Shown: positions 43,752 through 53,264, numbered from the stretch's first letter. The stretch: DNA of 64,000 nucleotides from Streptomyces sp. CB02414 (GCF_001905385.1 NZ_LIPF01000001.1:362765-426764), one strand, 5' to 3'. Numbers and translations are program-made. Notes: generated from the letters alone by a model not told the origin.

Positions 43752-44803
43752 CCGCGCTCCCAGAATGCAGGACCGACGGGCTCCGCGAAGTCACTGAGGG
43801 CCTCGAGGTAGCCCTCGTCGTTCACGCCGATGCGCAGCTGCGGCAGGGCGTGACCGGCGGGACCGAAGATCACCCGGGCACCGTCGGCGAGGTCGAAGGT
43901 GGACTGGTGGCAGGGGCACAGCGCGTGGTGCGTCTGCTGCTCGTACAGGGAGATCGGGCAACCCACGTGGGTGCAGATCTTCGAGTACGCCACGATGCCC
44001 TCGTGGGACCACTCGAGCTCCTGCTTGTCCTTGATGGCCTCCGGCTCCAGCCGGATGAGCATCAGGGCCGCCTTGGCGATCTCGTTCTGGAAGCCGTGGT
44101 CGTGCTCGTCCAGGCCCTCGGGCTTGGCGAAGGTGAGCGAACCGACCGCGATGTCCGACGGACGCATCGGCTCGTTCGTGTTCATGTTGACGATCAGCTT
44201 GCCCTTGGACCACAGCGTGTGGCGCAGCTTGGTCCCGGGCAGCGGGCCGAGGTCGCGCAGCAGGACGACGCCGGAGAGCGGCACCAAGGTGAGCGCGCCC
44301 AGCATCGTGTTGCGGATCAGCTTGCGCCGGCCGATCACCGACTCCTTGGCGCCCTGCTTGAAGTCCGCGTGGACCTTGGCACGGGTCTCGGGAGACGCCT
44401 CGATCGGGTGCCGCTCGTCGGCGACCTCCTCGTCGGACATCAGGGTGCGCGCCCAGTGGACGGCGCCCGCGCCGATGGCGAACAGCGCCACGCCCAGGGT
44501 CAGGCCCAGCGCGAGGTTCATCGCGTTGATGTGCCCGATCGGCCAGACGTAGATCGACTTGTCGTGCGGGATCGCGACGAACGAGGCGATGAAGCCGATG
44601 GTCGCCAGCATCGAGACCGTGAACATCAGGGCGACCGTGCGCTCGGACCGCTTGGCGGCCCGCTCGTCGATGTCCTGGATGCGGTGCTCGTGGGGCGGCA
44701 GGCCCGGGTCCGCGAACGGGTTCTTGTCGTCCGCGGGCTTGGGCGCGTGGGCGCCGCCGTGCTCGGCGGGCAGGTTCTCTTCTGGAATGTCTTGGCTACT
44801 CAT
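43748..44803 (-). CDS. qcrA: Rieske iron-sulfur subunit of the bc1 complex
   Basis: Actinobacterial Rieske protein (351 aa) with three predicted TM helices (about 70-190) and a C-terminal [2Fe-2S] domain with both boxes, CTHVGCPI and CPCHQSTFDL. ATG 44803 (MSSQDIPEE) overlaps the qcrC stop by four bases and is preferred to in-frame ATG 44839 inside qcrC. It carries electrons from menaquinol to the di-haem QcrC. Confidence 0.93.
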   Translation of the reverse strand: MSSQDIPEENLPAEHGGAHAPKPADDKNPFADPGLPPHEHRIQDIDERAAKRSERTVALMFTVSMLATIGFIASFVAIPHDKSIYVWPIGHINAMNLALGLTLGVALFAIGAGAVHWARTLMSDEEVADERHPIEASPETRAKVHADFKQGAKESVIGRRKLIRNTMLGALTLVPLSGVVLLRDLGPLPGTKLRHTLWSKGKLIVNMNTNEPMRPSDIAVGSLTFAKPEGLDEHDHGFQNEIAKAALMLIRLEPEAIKDKQELEWSHEGIVAYSKICTHVGCPISLYEQQTHHALCPCHQSTFDLADGARVIFGPAGHALPQLRIGVNDEGYLEALSDFAEPVGPAFWERG

Positions 44804-45609
44804 GACTTCTTGGCCTTTGCGGTCCGGGCGGCGACCCACACGGCGACGGCGATGCAGCCACCGAGGCCGAAGATCCAGCCGAAGAGGCCCTCACTGACCG
44901 GTCCGAGACCGCCGAGCGAGAGACCGCCGGGGTTCACGGTGTCGTCCGAGTTGACCGCGTCCAGGTAGGCGATGATGTCCTTCTTGTTCTGCTCCGTCAG
45001 CGTGCTGTCGGGGAAGGAGGGCATGTTCTGCGGGCCGGTCTGCATGGCCTCGTAGATGTGCTTGGGATCGACGTCCTCGAGGCTCGGCGCGTACTTGCCG
45101 TGCGTCAGCGCGCCGCCCTTGCCGGTGAAGTTGTGGCACTGCGCGCAGTTGTTGCGGAACAGCTCACCGCCCTTGGCGATGTCCGCGCCCTGCGGGCCGT
45201 ACTTCTCCTCCGACGGGATGGCCGGACCGGCACCCAGCGAGGCGACGAAGGCCGCGAGCTGGTCGATCTCCGCCTGGGAGTAGATCACCTTCTTGCGCGG
45301 GACCTGCGCGCCCGGCTGCTGGGCCGGCATGCGGCCGGTGCCCACCTGGAAGTCGACGGCCGCGGCGCCCACGCCGACCAGGCTCGGACCGTCGGTGGTG
45401 CCCTGACCTCCGGTGCCGTGGCAGCTGGCACAGCCGACGGCGTAGAGCTTCTTGCCCTCTTCGATGGCGAGGGACTGGGCGGTTTCATCGGCCTGCGCCT
45501 TGTCCGCGGGTGCGAACGCGGCGTACAGCCCCCCTGTGCATGCCAGCGCGAGGAGTAGGACGACGAGCGCCGCCAGCGGGTGGCGTCGTCGTGCGGAGAG
45601 CTTTTTCAC
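44800..45609 (-). CDS. qcrC: Di-haem cytochrome c subunit of the bc1 complex
   Basis: Membrane-anchored cytochrome cc (269 aa). An N-terminal TM helix (about 10-30), two c-type haem motifs (CASCH and CAQCH), and a C-terminal TM helix (about 243-262). It replaces a soluble cytochrome c and links the bc1 complex directly to the aa3 oxidase, as in the mycobacterial III-IV supercomplex. Overlaps qcrA by four bases, and ctaE ends 66 bases upstream. Confidence 0.94.
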   Translation of the reverse strand: MKKLSARRRHPLAALVVLLLALACTGGLYAAFAPADKAQADETAQSLAIEEGKKLYAVGCASCHGTGGQGTTDGPSLVGVGAAAVDFQVGTGRMPAQQPGAQVPRKKVIYSQAEIDQLAAFVASLGAGPAIPSEEKYGPQGADIAKGGELFRNNCAQCHNFTGKGGALTHGKYAPSLEDVDPKHIYEAMQTGPQNMPSFPDSTLTEQNKKDIIAYLDAVNSDDTVNPGGLSLGGLGPVSEGLFGWIFGLGGCIAVAVWVAARTAKAKKS

Positions 45610-45674
45610 GGATTACCCCGGTGTCAGGATCTTCTGCGTCGATGCTTCTGGTATTGCGCGGGTGCGTGCCGCGA

Positions 45675-46295
45675 CTACTTGATCATGTAGATCGTGGCGA
45701 AGAGGCCGATCCAGACGACATCGACGAAGTGCCAGTAGTAGGACACGACGATGGCGGCGGTCGCCTGCTCGTGAGTGAACCTCCGGGCCGCGTAGGTGCG
45801 GCCGAGGACCAGCAGGAAGGCGATGAGGCCGCCCGTCACGTGCAGTCCGTGGAAGCCGGTGGTCAGGTAGAACACCGAGCCGTACGGGTCCGACGAGAGC
45901 GAGAGGCCCTCGTGCTTGACCAGCTCGGTGTATTCGAACACCTGACCGCCGATGAAGATCGCACCCATCACGAAGGTGACGATGAACCACATCCTGAGCT
46001 TCTTCACGTCACCGCGCTCGGCCGCGAACACGCCGAGCTGGCAGGTGAGGGAGGAGAGCACCAGGATCGTGGTGTTCGTCGCGGAGAACGGGAAGTTCAG
46101 CGCGTCGGCCTTCTCGGACCAGAAGTCCGGGCCGGTCACCGATCGCAGGGTGAAGTACATCGCGAAGAGGGCCGCGAAGAACATCAGCTCGGAACTCAAC
46201 CAGATGATGGTTCCGACGCTGGTGAGGTTCGGCCGGTTGACCGACGGGTGCGCGTGCCCGGTTTCTACTGTCGTTGCTGTCGCCACGACCGACAT
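45675..46295 (-). CDS. ctaE: Cytochrome c oxidase subunit III
   Basis: Five-TM subunit III (206 aa): [49 protein letters not shown] and [20 protein letters not shown]. It heads the ctaE-qcrC-qcrA-qcrB operon. The ATG at 46295 lies inside a perfect inverted repeat (46286-46306) and has only a weak upstream ribosome binding site; GTG 46286 is a possible alternative start. Confidence 0.93.
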   Translation of the reverse strand: MSVVATATTVETGHAHPSVNRPNLTSVGTIIWLSSELMFFAALFAMYFTLRSVTGPDFWSEKADALNFPFSATNTTILVLSSLTCQLGVFAAERGDVKKLRMWFIVTFVMGAIFIGGQVFEYTELVKHEGLSLSSDPYGSVFYLTTGFHGLHVTGGLIAFLLVLGRTYAARRFTHEQATAAIVVSYYWHFVDVVWIGLFATIYMIK

Positions 46296-46306
46296 TATGT
46301 CGGTCG
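46286..46306. promoter_or_regulatory. Perfect inverted repeat spanning the ctaE start codon
   Basis: CGACCGACAT and ATGTCGGTCG flank a single central base, a 10-1-10 palindrome. The ctaE ATG (46295 on the minus strand) is the first triplet of one arm. As RNA it could form a 9-bp stem with a three-base loop hiding the start codon; as DNA it is a good dimer operator. Confidence 0.6.
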
Positions 46307-46483
46307 CTTATCCCGCCCTCACCCCGGGGGGTGCCGTTCGGTGTGTTCCCCCTGTCTGTACTGCCCGTATGGCCCATCGAACGGCCCGTCGAAGCCGTGT
46401 CCGAACCAGTGTTGACGGGCAGTGGGAGGGAGTAGCATCCGGCGCGACGGGCTACGACTGTTTCACTGCGTATCGGAGGAAGC

Positions 46484-46885
46484 ATGCAGCCGACCGCCAC
46501 GGTGCTGGTCTACAGCGACGACTCCAACACCCGCGAGCAGGTGCGGCTGGCGACCGGTCGCCGGCCCGCCCCGGACGTGCCCGTGGTCGAGTTCGTGGAG
46601 TGCGCGACTCCGGCCGCCGTGATCAAGGAGCTGGACAAGGGCGGGATCGACGTCTGCGTGCTGGACGGCGAGGCCGTGCCGATGGGCGGCATGGGGCTGT
46701 GCCGGCAGATCAAGGACGAGGTGTTCCGGTGCCCGCCGGTGCTGCTGCTGATCGCTCGGCCGCAGGATGCGTGGCTGGCGACCTGGAGCCGGGCGGAGGG
46801 GGCTGTGGCGTTGCCTGTGGAGCCGGTGGAGTTCGCGGGTGCGCTGGCCGCTCTGCTGCGGCAGAGGAGGCTGCAGGGCGTTTAG
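46484..46885 (+). CDS. Degenerate receiver-like (CheY-fold) protein
   Basis: A 133-aa stand-alone protein with receiver-like strands: ATVLVYSDDSNTREQVRLA, GIDVCVLDGEAVPMGGMGLCRQIKD, and PVLLLIARPQDAWLATWS. The phospho-acceptor-like Asp is kept (VLDGEAV), but the conserved lysine position reads VALPVEPVEF (Lys to Pro). It is probably a non-phosphorylated, protein-binding receiver. ATG with GGAGG upstream, divergent from ctaE and convergent with the L,D-transpeptidase. Confidence 0.75.
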   Translation: MQPTATVLVYSDDSNTREQVRLATGRRPAPDVPVVEFVECATPAAVIKELDKGGIDVCVLDGEAVPMGGMGLCRQIKDEVFRCPPVLLLIARPQDAWLATWSRAEGAVALPVEPVEFAGALAALLRQRRLQGV

Positions 46886-46999
46886 GGCGCCTACTGGGTG
46901 GGGGCTGCGCGTCGTGTGGCGGGTGCGGCTTGGTTGTGGCTGGTCGCGCCCACGCGGCGGAGCCGCACATCGATACAGCCCCGCGCCCCTGACGGGGCG
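46883..46999. repeat. REP-like intergenic repeat, long form (copy 3 of 5)
   Basis: Starts at the receiver-gene stop with TAGGGCGCCTACTGGG. It carries GTGGCTGGTCGCGCC, then CACGCGGCGGAGCCGCAC, and ends with ACAGCCCCGCGCCCCTGA. It fills the whole gap between convergent genes (stops at 46885 and 47000), the same setting as the copy at 24601. Confidence 0.8.
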
Positions 47000-48277
47000 C
47001 TACACCACCGTGGGGCGCAACCTGGCCGTGTCCTGGTTGGTGGCGTTGCCCGTGCCGCCCGTGAGGGCGCTTCCGGTGGTCCACTTGGTCCAGTCCAGGT
47101 TCCAGTCGCCGAAGCCGTTGCCGAAGGGTTCCATCATGTCGCCGCCCGAGTTCACGACCTCGACTAGGTCGCCCTCCTGGACGGCGCCGAAGAACCACTC
47201 CGCGTTGGCGGTGCTCATGCCGACGCAGCCGTGGCTGACGTTGGCGGAGCCCTGGGAGCCGACCGACCAGGGGGCGGCGTGCACGTACTCGCCGCTCCAG
47301 GTGACCCGGGTGGCGAAGTAGACGGGCAGGTCGTACGACTCCGAGGAGCCCTCGGCGATGCCGACGGTGCTGCTGCGCATGCGTACGAAGGGTTCCTTGG
47401 CCAGGACGACCTTGACGCCGTTGCGGGTCTCGAAGCCGGGCTTGCCGGTGGTGACGGGGATCTGCCGGACCGCCTCGCCGTCCCGGTAGACCGTCAGCGT
47501 GTGGGCGGCGGCGTCGGTGACGGCCACCACGCGGTCGTCCGTGGTGATGGTCAGGGGCTTCGCGGTGCCGCCCCACATCCGGTCGCCGATCTTGATGCCG
47601 TCGAGGGTGCTGCTGACCTGGATGGTGGCGTGGGCGGGCCAGTACTCCTTGGGCCGGTAGTGGAGCTTCTTGTCGTCCACCCAGTACCAGGCGCCCTCCA
47701 CCGCGGGCGTGGAGCGCACCTTCAGGGCGCGTTCCACTATGGCCCGCTGGGCCGGGTCCGCGACCGGCTGGCTCAGCTCCGCGGTGACGGGCTGGCCGAC
47801 GCCGTACGCGCCCGCCTGCGGCCCGAAGGAGACGTCCAGGGTCTTCTTGGCGCTGGGCCTGCCGGTCTCGAAGGTGAGGACCTTGCGGCCGGGCGCGCCG
47901 TCGCTGTCCTCGGTGCTCACGCGGACCGTGTAGCGGGCGTTGGCGGCCAGCGGTGAGGTGCTGTGCCAGCGGGTCCCGTCGGCGGAGAGTTCACCCGCCA
48001 CGTAGCGTCCCGCCGCGTCCACGGCCGTGACGTCCGTGATGCGCCCGTCGGCGCCCTCGGCGACGACCTCCAGGGGCTTGTCCGGGTCGGCCTTCTTCCC
48101 GGCGTCCGTGGGGCCGTTGAAGGAGATCTGGCCGGCCGCGTCGTAGGGCGCGGCGGACAGGGGGTGGTCGTCGCCGCCGCTGGTGCAGGCGGTGACGCTC
48201 GCGCCGAGGGCGATCACCAGCAGGGTGCAGCCGACGACCCTACGCCCCCGCGCCTGGAAGTGAACCGGGTTGCTCAT
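47000..48277 (-). CDS. L,D-transpeptidase lipoprotein
   Basis: Secreted lipoprotein (425 aa) with basic N-terminus and lipobox GASVTAC. Two Ig-like domains follow (about 50-270), then a YkuD catalytic domain with the active Cys in VSHGCVGMSTANAEWFF. It should form 3-3 (mDAP-mDAP) cross-links in peptidoglycan, as mycobacterial Ldt enzymes do. ATG 48277. It is on the same strand as the cta genes upstream but separated by a strong terminator. Confidence 0.92.
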   Translation of the reverse strand: MSNPVHFQARGRRVVGCTLLVIALGASVTACTSGGDDHPLSAAPYDAAGQISFNGPTDAGKKADPDKPLEVVAEGADGRITDVTAVDAAGRYVAGELSADGTRWHSTSPLAANARYTVRVSTEDSDGAPGRKVLTFETGRPSAKKTLDVSFGPQAGAYGVGQPVTAELSQPVADPAQRAIVERALKVRSTPAVEGAWYWVDDKKLHYRPKEYWPAHATIQVSSTLDGIKIGDRMWGGTAKPLTITTDDRVVAVTDAAAHTLTVYRDGEAVRQIPVTTGKPGFETRNGVKVVLAKEPFVRMRSSTVGIAEGSSESYDLPVYFATRVTWSGEYVHAAPWSVGSQGSANVSHGCVGMSTANAEWFFGAVQEGDLVEVVNSGGDMMEPFGNGFGDWNLDWTKWTTGSALTGGTGNATNQDTARLRPTVV

Positions 48278-48354
48278 GTCCTCACGCTAGGGAGCAACGT
48301 CAACGGCGGCACGGTGGGTAAGCCGGACGAGTGAGGCGGGGTGCGGCAGACGAA

Positions 48355-48390
48355 GGGGCCCGGACGCTCCTGACGGAGTGTCCGGGCCCC
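48355..48390 (-). terminator. Terminator after ctaF
   Basis: GGGGCCCGGACGCTCC (48355-48370) and GGAGTGTCCGGGCCCC (48375-48390) form a 16-bp stem with one G-T wobble and a TGAC loop. It lies 18 bases beyond the ctaF stop on the minus strand, closing the ctaC-ctaD-ctaF operon. Confidence 0.85.
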
Positions 48391-48407
48391 TCGGCGCGCG
48401 GCGCGTG

Positions 48408-48806
48408 CTACTGGGTGCGGTTCTCACCGCGGTAGTACTCGAAGACCCAGCCGAACAGGCCGATGAGGATGACCGGGGCCGAGAAGTACATCAGCCACCA
48501 GCCCAGCGCGATGCTCAGGAAGGCGAGCGCCCCGCCGATGCCGAGCGCCAGCGGCTGCCAGCTGTGCGGGCTGAAGAACCCGACCTCGCCGGCGTCGTCC
48601 GCGACGTCCGCTTCCTTGTTGTCCTGGGCACCGGCGTCGACCCGCTTGGCCGTGAAGGCCAGGTAGAAGCCGATCATGAGGGCCAGGCCGAAGGCCAGGA
48701 AGAGGGCCGTGGTGCCGGCCGGCTCCATCGACCAGTAGCCGTAGACGATCGCGACGGCCAGGATGAAGACGCTCAGCCAGATGAAGAGCTGTCCCTGGAT
48801 CTTCAC
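48408..48806 (-). CDS. ctaF: Cytochrome c oxidase subunit IV (actinobacterial type)
   Basis: A 132-aa subunit with four TM helices in two pairs (about 7-24, 31-51, 85-103 and 107-125) joined by a charged loop, typical of actinobacterial CtaF. Its ATG overlaps the ctaD stop by four bases. Structural subunit of the aa3 oxidase in the supercomplex. Confidence 0.92.
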   Translation of the reverse strand: MKIQGQLFIWLSVFILAVAIVYGYWSMEPAGTTALFLAFGLALMIGFYLAFTAKRVDAGAQDNKEADVADDAGEVGFFSPHSWQPLALGIGGALAFLSIALGWWLMYFSAPVILIGLFGWVFEYYRGENRTQ

Positions 48807-50536
48807 TTGCCGGCCTCCTTGCCGCCGGCGAGGGTCTTCTCACCGTGACCGACGTTCTCGAGCTGGTCGATCGCCGAGACCTCCGGGTGGTGCAGGTCGA
48901 AGGCGGGGGATTCACTGCGGATGCGCGGCAGGGTGAGGAAGTTGTGCCGCGGCGGCGGGCAGGAGGTCGCCCACTCCAGCGAACGGCCGTAGCCCCACGG
49001 GTCGTCGACGTTGACCGGCTTGCCGTACTTGGCCGTCTTCCAGATGTTGTAGAAGAACGGCAGCAGGGACATGCCGAGCAGGAACGAGCTGATCGTCGAG
49101 ATCGTGTTCAGGGCGGTGAAGCCGTCGGCGTCCAGGTAGTCGGCGTACCGGCGCGGCATGCCCTCGGCGCCCAGCCAGTGCTGGACCAGGAAGGTGCCGT
49201 GGAAGCCGATGAACAGCGTCCAGAAGGTGATCTTGCCGAGGCGCTCGTCCAGCAGCTTGCCGGTGAACTTCGGCCACCAGAAGTGGAAGCCGGCGAACAT
49301 CGCGAACACCACGGTGCCGAACACCACGTAGTGGAAGTGCGCCACCACGAAGTACGAGTCCGAGACATGGAAGTCCAGCGGCGGCGAGGCCAGGATGACA
49401 CCGGTCAGACCACCGAAGAGGAAGGTGATCAGGAAGCCGGTGGACCACAGCATCGGTGTCTCGAAGCTGAGTGATCCCTTCCACATGGTGCCGATCCAGT
49501 TGAAGAACTTCACACCGGTCGGGACCGCGATCAGGAAGGTCATGAAGGAGAAGAACGGCAACAGCACGCCGCCCGTGACGTACATGTGGTGCGCCCACAC
49601 CGTCACCGACAGACCGGCGATGGCGATCGTCGCGGCGATCAGACCCATGTAGCCGAAGATCGGCTTCCGGGAGAACACCGGGATGATCTCACTGACGATG
49701 CCGAAGAACGGCAGCGCGATGATGTACACCTCTGGGTGTCCGAAGAACCAGAAGAGGTGCTGCCACAGCAGTGCTCCGCCGTTGGCCGGGTCGAAGATGT
49801 GCGCACCGAACTTGCGGTCCGCCTCCAGCGCGAACAGGGCCGCGGCCAGGACCGGGAAGGCCAGCAGGACCAGCACACCGGTCAGCAGCACGTTCCAGGT
49901 GAAGATCGGCATGCGGAACATGGTCATGCCGGGCGCGCGCATGCAGATGATCGTGGTGATGAAGTTGACCGAGCCGAGGATCGTGCCGAAGCCGGAGAAG
50001 GCCAGACCCATGATCCACAGGTCACCGCCGATGCCCGGCGAGTGCACCGCGTCGGACAGCGGCGAGTAGGCGAACCAGCCGAAGTCGGCCGCGCCCTGCG
50101 GGGTGAGGAAGCCGCCCACCGCGATCAGCGAGCCGAACAGGTACAGCCAGTAGGCGAACATGTTCAGCCGCGGGAAGGCCACGTCCGGCGCGCCGATCTG
50201 CAGCGGCATGATCCAGTTCGCGAAGCCGGAGAACAGCGGCGTCGCGAACATCAGCAGCATGATCGTGCCGTGCATCGTGAACGACTGGTTGAACTGCTCG
50301 TTCGACATGATCTGCAGGCCCGGACGGGCCAGCTCGGCGCGCATGAGCAGCGCCATCACGCCGCCGATCACGAAGAACGCGAACGACGTCACCAGGTACA
50401 GCGTGCCGATCGTCTTGTGGTCGGTGGTCGTCAGCCACTTCACCACGATCTCGCCACGCCTCTGGCGCCGGACCGGCAGTTCGTCCTCGTAGTGGGACCC
50501 TGCCGCGGCACCCTGGGGTTCATTGAGGATGCTCAC
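48803..50536 (-). CDS. ctaD: Cytochrome c oxidase subunit I
   Basis: Haem-copper oxidase catalytic subunit (577 aa, 12 TM helices). Metal ligands are seen in [13 protein letters not shown] (haem a), [14 protein letters not shown] (CuB His with cross-linked Tyr), [10 protein letters not shown] (CuB His pair) and [14 protein letters not shown] (haem a3/a). The GTG at 50536 (VSILNEPQ) overlaps the ctaC stop by four bases. A C-terminal tail (about 530-577) is longer than in proteobacteria. Confidence 0.95.
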   Translation of the reverse strand: MSILNEPQGAAAGSHYEDELPVRRQRRGEIVVKWLTTTDHKTIGTLYLVTSFAFFVIGGVMALLMRAELARPGLQIMSNEQFNQSFTMHGTIMLLMFATPLFSGFANWIMPLQIGAPDVAFPRLNMFAYWLYLFGSLIAVGGFLTPQGAADFGWFAYSPLSDAVHSPGIGGDLWIMGLAFSGFGTILGSVNFITTIICMRAPGMTMFRMPIFTWNVLLTGVLVLLAFPVLAAALFALEADRKFGAHIFDPANGGALLWQHLFWFFGHPEVYIIALPFFGIVSEIIPVFSRKPIFGYMGLIAATIAIAGLSVTVWAHHMYVTGGVLLPFFSFMTFLIAVPTGVKFFNWIGTMWKGSLSFETPMLWSTGFLITFLFGGLTGVILASPPLDFHVSDSYFVVAHFHYVVFGTVVFAMFAGFHFWWPKFTGKLLDERLGKITFWTLFIGFHGTFLVQHWLGAEGMPRRYADYLDADGFTALNTISTISSFLLGMSLLPFFYNIWKTAKYGKPVNVDDPWGYGRSLEWATSCPPPRHNFLTLPRIRSESPAFDLHHPEVSAIDQLENVGHGEKTLAGGKEAGK

Positions 50537-51492
50537 AGGTTGTTCGTCTCCCGGTTCTTCTCGTGGCTCGTCTGAGCGATGCCCGCGGGAACGTAACCGG
50601 TCTGCCCCTTCTTCGCGAGGTCCTGGAGGTGCTGCTCGTAGCGCTCCGGGGAGACGACCTTGACGTTGAACAGCATCCGGGAGTGGTCGACGCCGCACAG
50701 CTCGGCGCACTTGCCCAGGAAGGTGCCCTCCTTGTTGGGGGTCACCTCGAAGGCGTTGGTGTGGCCCGGGATGACGTCCTGCTTCATGAGGAACGGCACC
50801 ACCCAGAAGGAGTGGATGACGTCACGCGAGGTCAGGACGAAGCGGACCTTCTTGCCCTTGGGGAGCCAGAGGGTCGGGCCGGGGTTGTTGGTCTGCGGGT
50901 TCCGCGTGCCCGGGACACCGCAGTCGTAGGCACCGCCGGCGTTCGCGGGGAAGTCCTCCTTGAACCGGTCCGGGATCGCGGCCAGTTCCTTGGACTTCTT
51001 GGCGTCGCCGGTGGAACCCTCGACGTTCTCGACGTAGTTGAAGCACCAGCTCCACTGGAAGCCGACCACGTTGACCGTGACGTCGGGCTTCTTCTCGAGG
51101 CTCATGAGCTCGGACTCGTCACGCGCGGTGAAGTAGAACAGCACCGAGACGATGACGAGCGGAACGATGGTGTACAGCGCCTCGATGGGCAGGTTGTACC
51201 TGTTCTGCGGAGGAACCTCGACCTTGGTGCGGCTGCGCCGGTGGAAGAAGCAACTCCACAGGATCAGGCCCCACACCAGCACGCCGGTGGCCAGCGCGGC
51301 TGCCCAGGAGCCCTGCCACAGGGAGAGGATCCGCGGAGCCTCTTCCGTGGTTGGGGTGGGCATGCCGAGGCGGGGGAAGTCCTCGTATGTGCAACCGGTG
51401 GCGGTCGCCAGGACCAGGCCCGCGGTCAGTGCCTGCAGCAGCTTCCGCCGCATCGGGCGCCGCGGCGAGCGGTCGGAGCCGTTGGGACTCAC
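50533..51492 (-). CDS. ctaC: Cytochrome c oxidase subunit II
   Basis: Lipoprotein-type subunit II (319 aa). Signal with lipobox-like [10 protein letters not shown], two TM helices (about 55-75 and 97-115), and a cupredoxin domain with the CuA ligands in [12 protein letters not shown] and an earlier [11 protein letters not shown]is. An inserted loop with an extra Cys is typical of actinobacterial CtaC. GTG 51492 has GGGAAGG upstream. First gene of ctaC-ctaD-ctaF. Confidence 0.94.
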   Translation of the reverse strand: MSPNGSDRSPRRPMRRKLLQALTAGLVLATATGCTYEDFPRLGMPTPTTEEAPRILSLWQGSWAAALATGVLVWGLILWSCFFHRRSRTKVEVPPQNRYNLPIEALYTIVPLVIVSVLFYFTARDESELMSLEKKPDVTVNVVGFQWSWCFNYVENVEGSTGDAKKSKELAAIPDRFKEDFPANAGGAYDCGVPGTRNPQTNNPGPTLWLPKGKKVRFVLTSRDVIHSFWVVPFLMKQDVIPGHTNAFEVTPNKEGTFLGKCAELCGVDHSRMLFNVKVVSPERYEQHLQDLAKKGQTGYVPAGIAQTSHEKNRETNNL

Positions 51493-51659
51493 GTAGCGCC
51501 TTCCCGAGAGTCTCGCCCGCGCGGTTGGCTGCGGCCTGCCTTCTCGCTGGTCGGTCGCCGCCCTGCGTCGGGCAGGGGTTTGATGTTTATGCGGACCAAA
51601 CCCTAGCCGACGCTCTTCGAGGGGTCGCGGGGAGGGTGGCATACGCGCCGGGGGGCACC

Positions 51660-51766
51660 CTGAAAGGGTGGGACGGGGCGCCTACGGGGGGTGCGAGCTG
51701 GGGGTTCGGCGGCGGCTGACGGTTCGTTGTGGCTGGTCGCGCAGTTCCCCGCGCCCCTTGGGGGCG
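51660..51766. repeat. REP-like intergenic repeat, short form (copy 4 of 5)
   Basis: Within the 304-base divergent gap between ctaC and the desulfurase fusion. GGGGCGCCTACGGGG precedes TTGTGGCTGGTCGCGCAG and TTCCCCGCGCCCC, with GGGGCG following. The short form lacks the CACGCGGCGGAGCCGCA insert of the long form. The rest of the gap (51493-51659) should hold the ctaC promoter; no clear hexamers seen. Confidence 0.75.
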
Positions 51767-51796
51767 ATTCCTTGCCGGACGTTTTAGCGTTACTGC

Positions 51797-53179
51797 GTGT
51801 CCTACTTCGATGCAGCCTCCGCCACTCCCCTTCACCCTGTCGCCCGGCAGGCGCTGTTGGCCTCGCTCGATGAAGGGTGGGCCGATCCCGCGCGGCTGTA
51901 CCGGGAAGGGCGGCGGGCGCGGATGCTGCTCGACGCTGCCCGGGAGGCGGCCGCGGAGGCCGTGGGGTGCCGGGCGGACGAGTTGGTGTTCACCCCTTCG
52001 GGGACGCGGGCGGTCCATTCGGGGGTGGCCGGGGCGCTGGCCGGGCGGCGTCGTACCGGGTCTCACCTGATCGTGTCAGCGGTCGAACACTCCTCCGTAC
52101 TGCACGCGGCCGAGGCGCACGAGGCCGGCGGCGGGTCGGTCACCCGGGTTCCCGTGGACCGGACGGGCGCCGTGGACCCGGCGGTGTACGCGGACGCCCT
52201 GCGCGACGGCACCGCGCTGGCCTGCCTCCAGTCGGCCAACCACGAGGTGGGCACCGAGCAGCCGGTGGCGGAGGTGGCCGAGGCGTGCCGGGCGGCGGGC
52301 GTACCGCTGCTGGTGGACGCGGCGCAGTCGCTGGGGTGGGGGAAGGTCGCGGGTGACTGGTCGCTGCTCGCGGGCAGCGCGCACAAGTGGGGCGGGCCGT
52401 CCGGGGTCGGGCTGCTCGTCGTACGGAAGGGGGTGCGGTTCGCGCCGCAAGGGCCCGGGGACGAGCGGGAGTCGGGGCGGGCGCCCGGTTTCGAGAACCT
52501 GCCGGCGATCGTGGCCGCGGCGGCGTCGCTGCGGGCGGTGCGCGCCGAGGCGGCCGCGGAGGCGGTCCGGCTGCGGGAACTGACGGAGCGGATCCGGGCC
52601 CGGGTGCCGGGTCTGGTGCCGGACGTGGAGGTGGTCGGCGATCCGGAGCGCCGGCTGCCCGGCGTGGTCACCTTCTCCTGTCTCTATGTCGACGGGGAGA
52701 CCCTGTTGCACGAGCTCGACCGTGCGGGCTTCTCGGTCTCCTCCGGGTCGTCCTGCACCAGCAGCACCCTGGCGCCGAGCCACGTCCTGAAGGCCATGGG
52801 AGTACTCAGCGAGGGCAACGTCCGGGTGTCCCTGCCGCCGGGGACACCGGCCGAGGACGTCGAGCGGTTCCTGGAGGTGCTGCCGGGCACGGTGGCCGCC
52901 GTGCGGGAGAAGCTGGGGGCGCCGGCGGCCACGGAGGCCGCCCCGCGGACCGGGGGCGACCTCGTCGTGGACGCGATCGGCCGGCGCTGCCCCATTCCGG
53001 TGATCGAACTCGCCAAGGTCATCGGCGACGTCCCCGTCGGCGCCACGGTCCGCGTCCTCTCCGACGACGAGGCGGCCCGCCTGGACATCCCGGCCTGGTG
53101 CGAGATGCGGGGGCAGGAGTACCGGGGAGAGGAGCCGGCGGCTCAGGGCACGGCCTACTTGGTCCGCCGGGTCAGCTGA
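51797..53179 (+). CDS. Cysteine desulfurase fused to a TusA-like sulfur carrier domain
   Basis: A 460-aa fusion. Residues about 1-375 form a NifS/IscS-type desulfurase (YFDAASATPLHP, AVEHSSVLHA, QSANHEVGTEQP, PLP-lysine in GSAHKWGGPSGVG, active Cys in SSGSSCTSSTLAPS). Residues about 385-460 form a TusA/SirA domain with its carrier Cys in GRRCPIPVIELAK. Sulfur could pass directly within one chain to thiolation or cofactor pathways. GTG start without a clear RBS. Convergent with adoK. Confidence 0.88.
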   Translation: MSYFDAASATPLHPVARQALLASLDEGWADPARLYREGRRARMLLDAAREAAAEAVGCRADELVFTPSGTRAVHSGVAGALAGRRRTGSHLIVSAVEHSSVLHAAEAHEAGGGSVTRVPVDRTGAVDPAVYADALRDGTALACLQSANHEVGTEQPVAEVAEACRAAGVPLLVDAAQSLGWGKVAGDWSLLAGSAHKWGGPSGVGLLVVRKGVRFAPQGPGDERESGRAPGFENLPAIVAAAASLRAVRAEAAAEAVRLRELTERIRARVPGLVPDVEVVGDPERRLPGVVTFSCLYVDGETLLHELDRAGFSVSSGSSCTSSTLAPSHVLKAMGVLSEGNVRVSLPPGTPAEDVERFLEVLPGTVAAVREKLGAPAATEAAPRTGGDLVVDAIGRRCPIPVIELAKVIGDVPVGATVRVLSDDEAARLDIPAWCEMRGQEYRGEEPAAQGTAYLVRRVS

Positions 53180-53183
53180 CGCG

Positions 53184-53258
53184 CCTCACGGGGCGCGGGG
53201 CTGTGTCGATTTGCGGCTCCGCCGCGTGGGCGCGACCAGCCCCCACGCACCCGCACCC
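53184..53258. repeat. REP-like intergenic repeat, long form, inverted (copy 5 of 5)
   Basis: The complement carries GGCTGGTCGCGCCCACG, CGGCGGAGCCGCA and ACAGCCCCGCGCCCC, as in the copies at 24601 and 46883 but in the opposite orientation. It lies between two convergent stops (53179 and 53265), like the other two long copies. Confidence 0.8.
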
Positions 53259-53264
53259 GACGAC

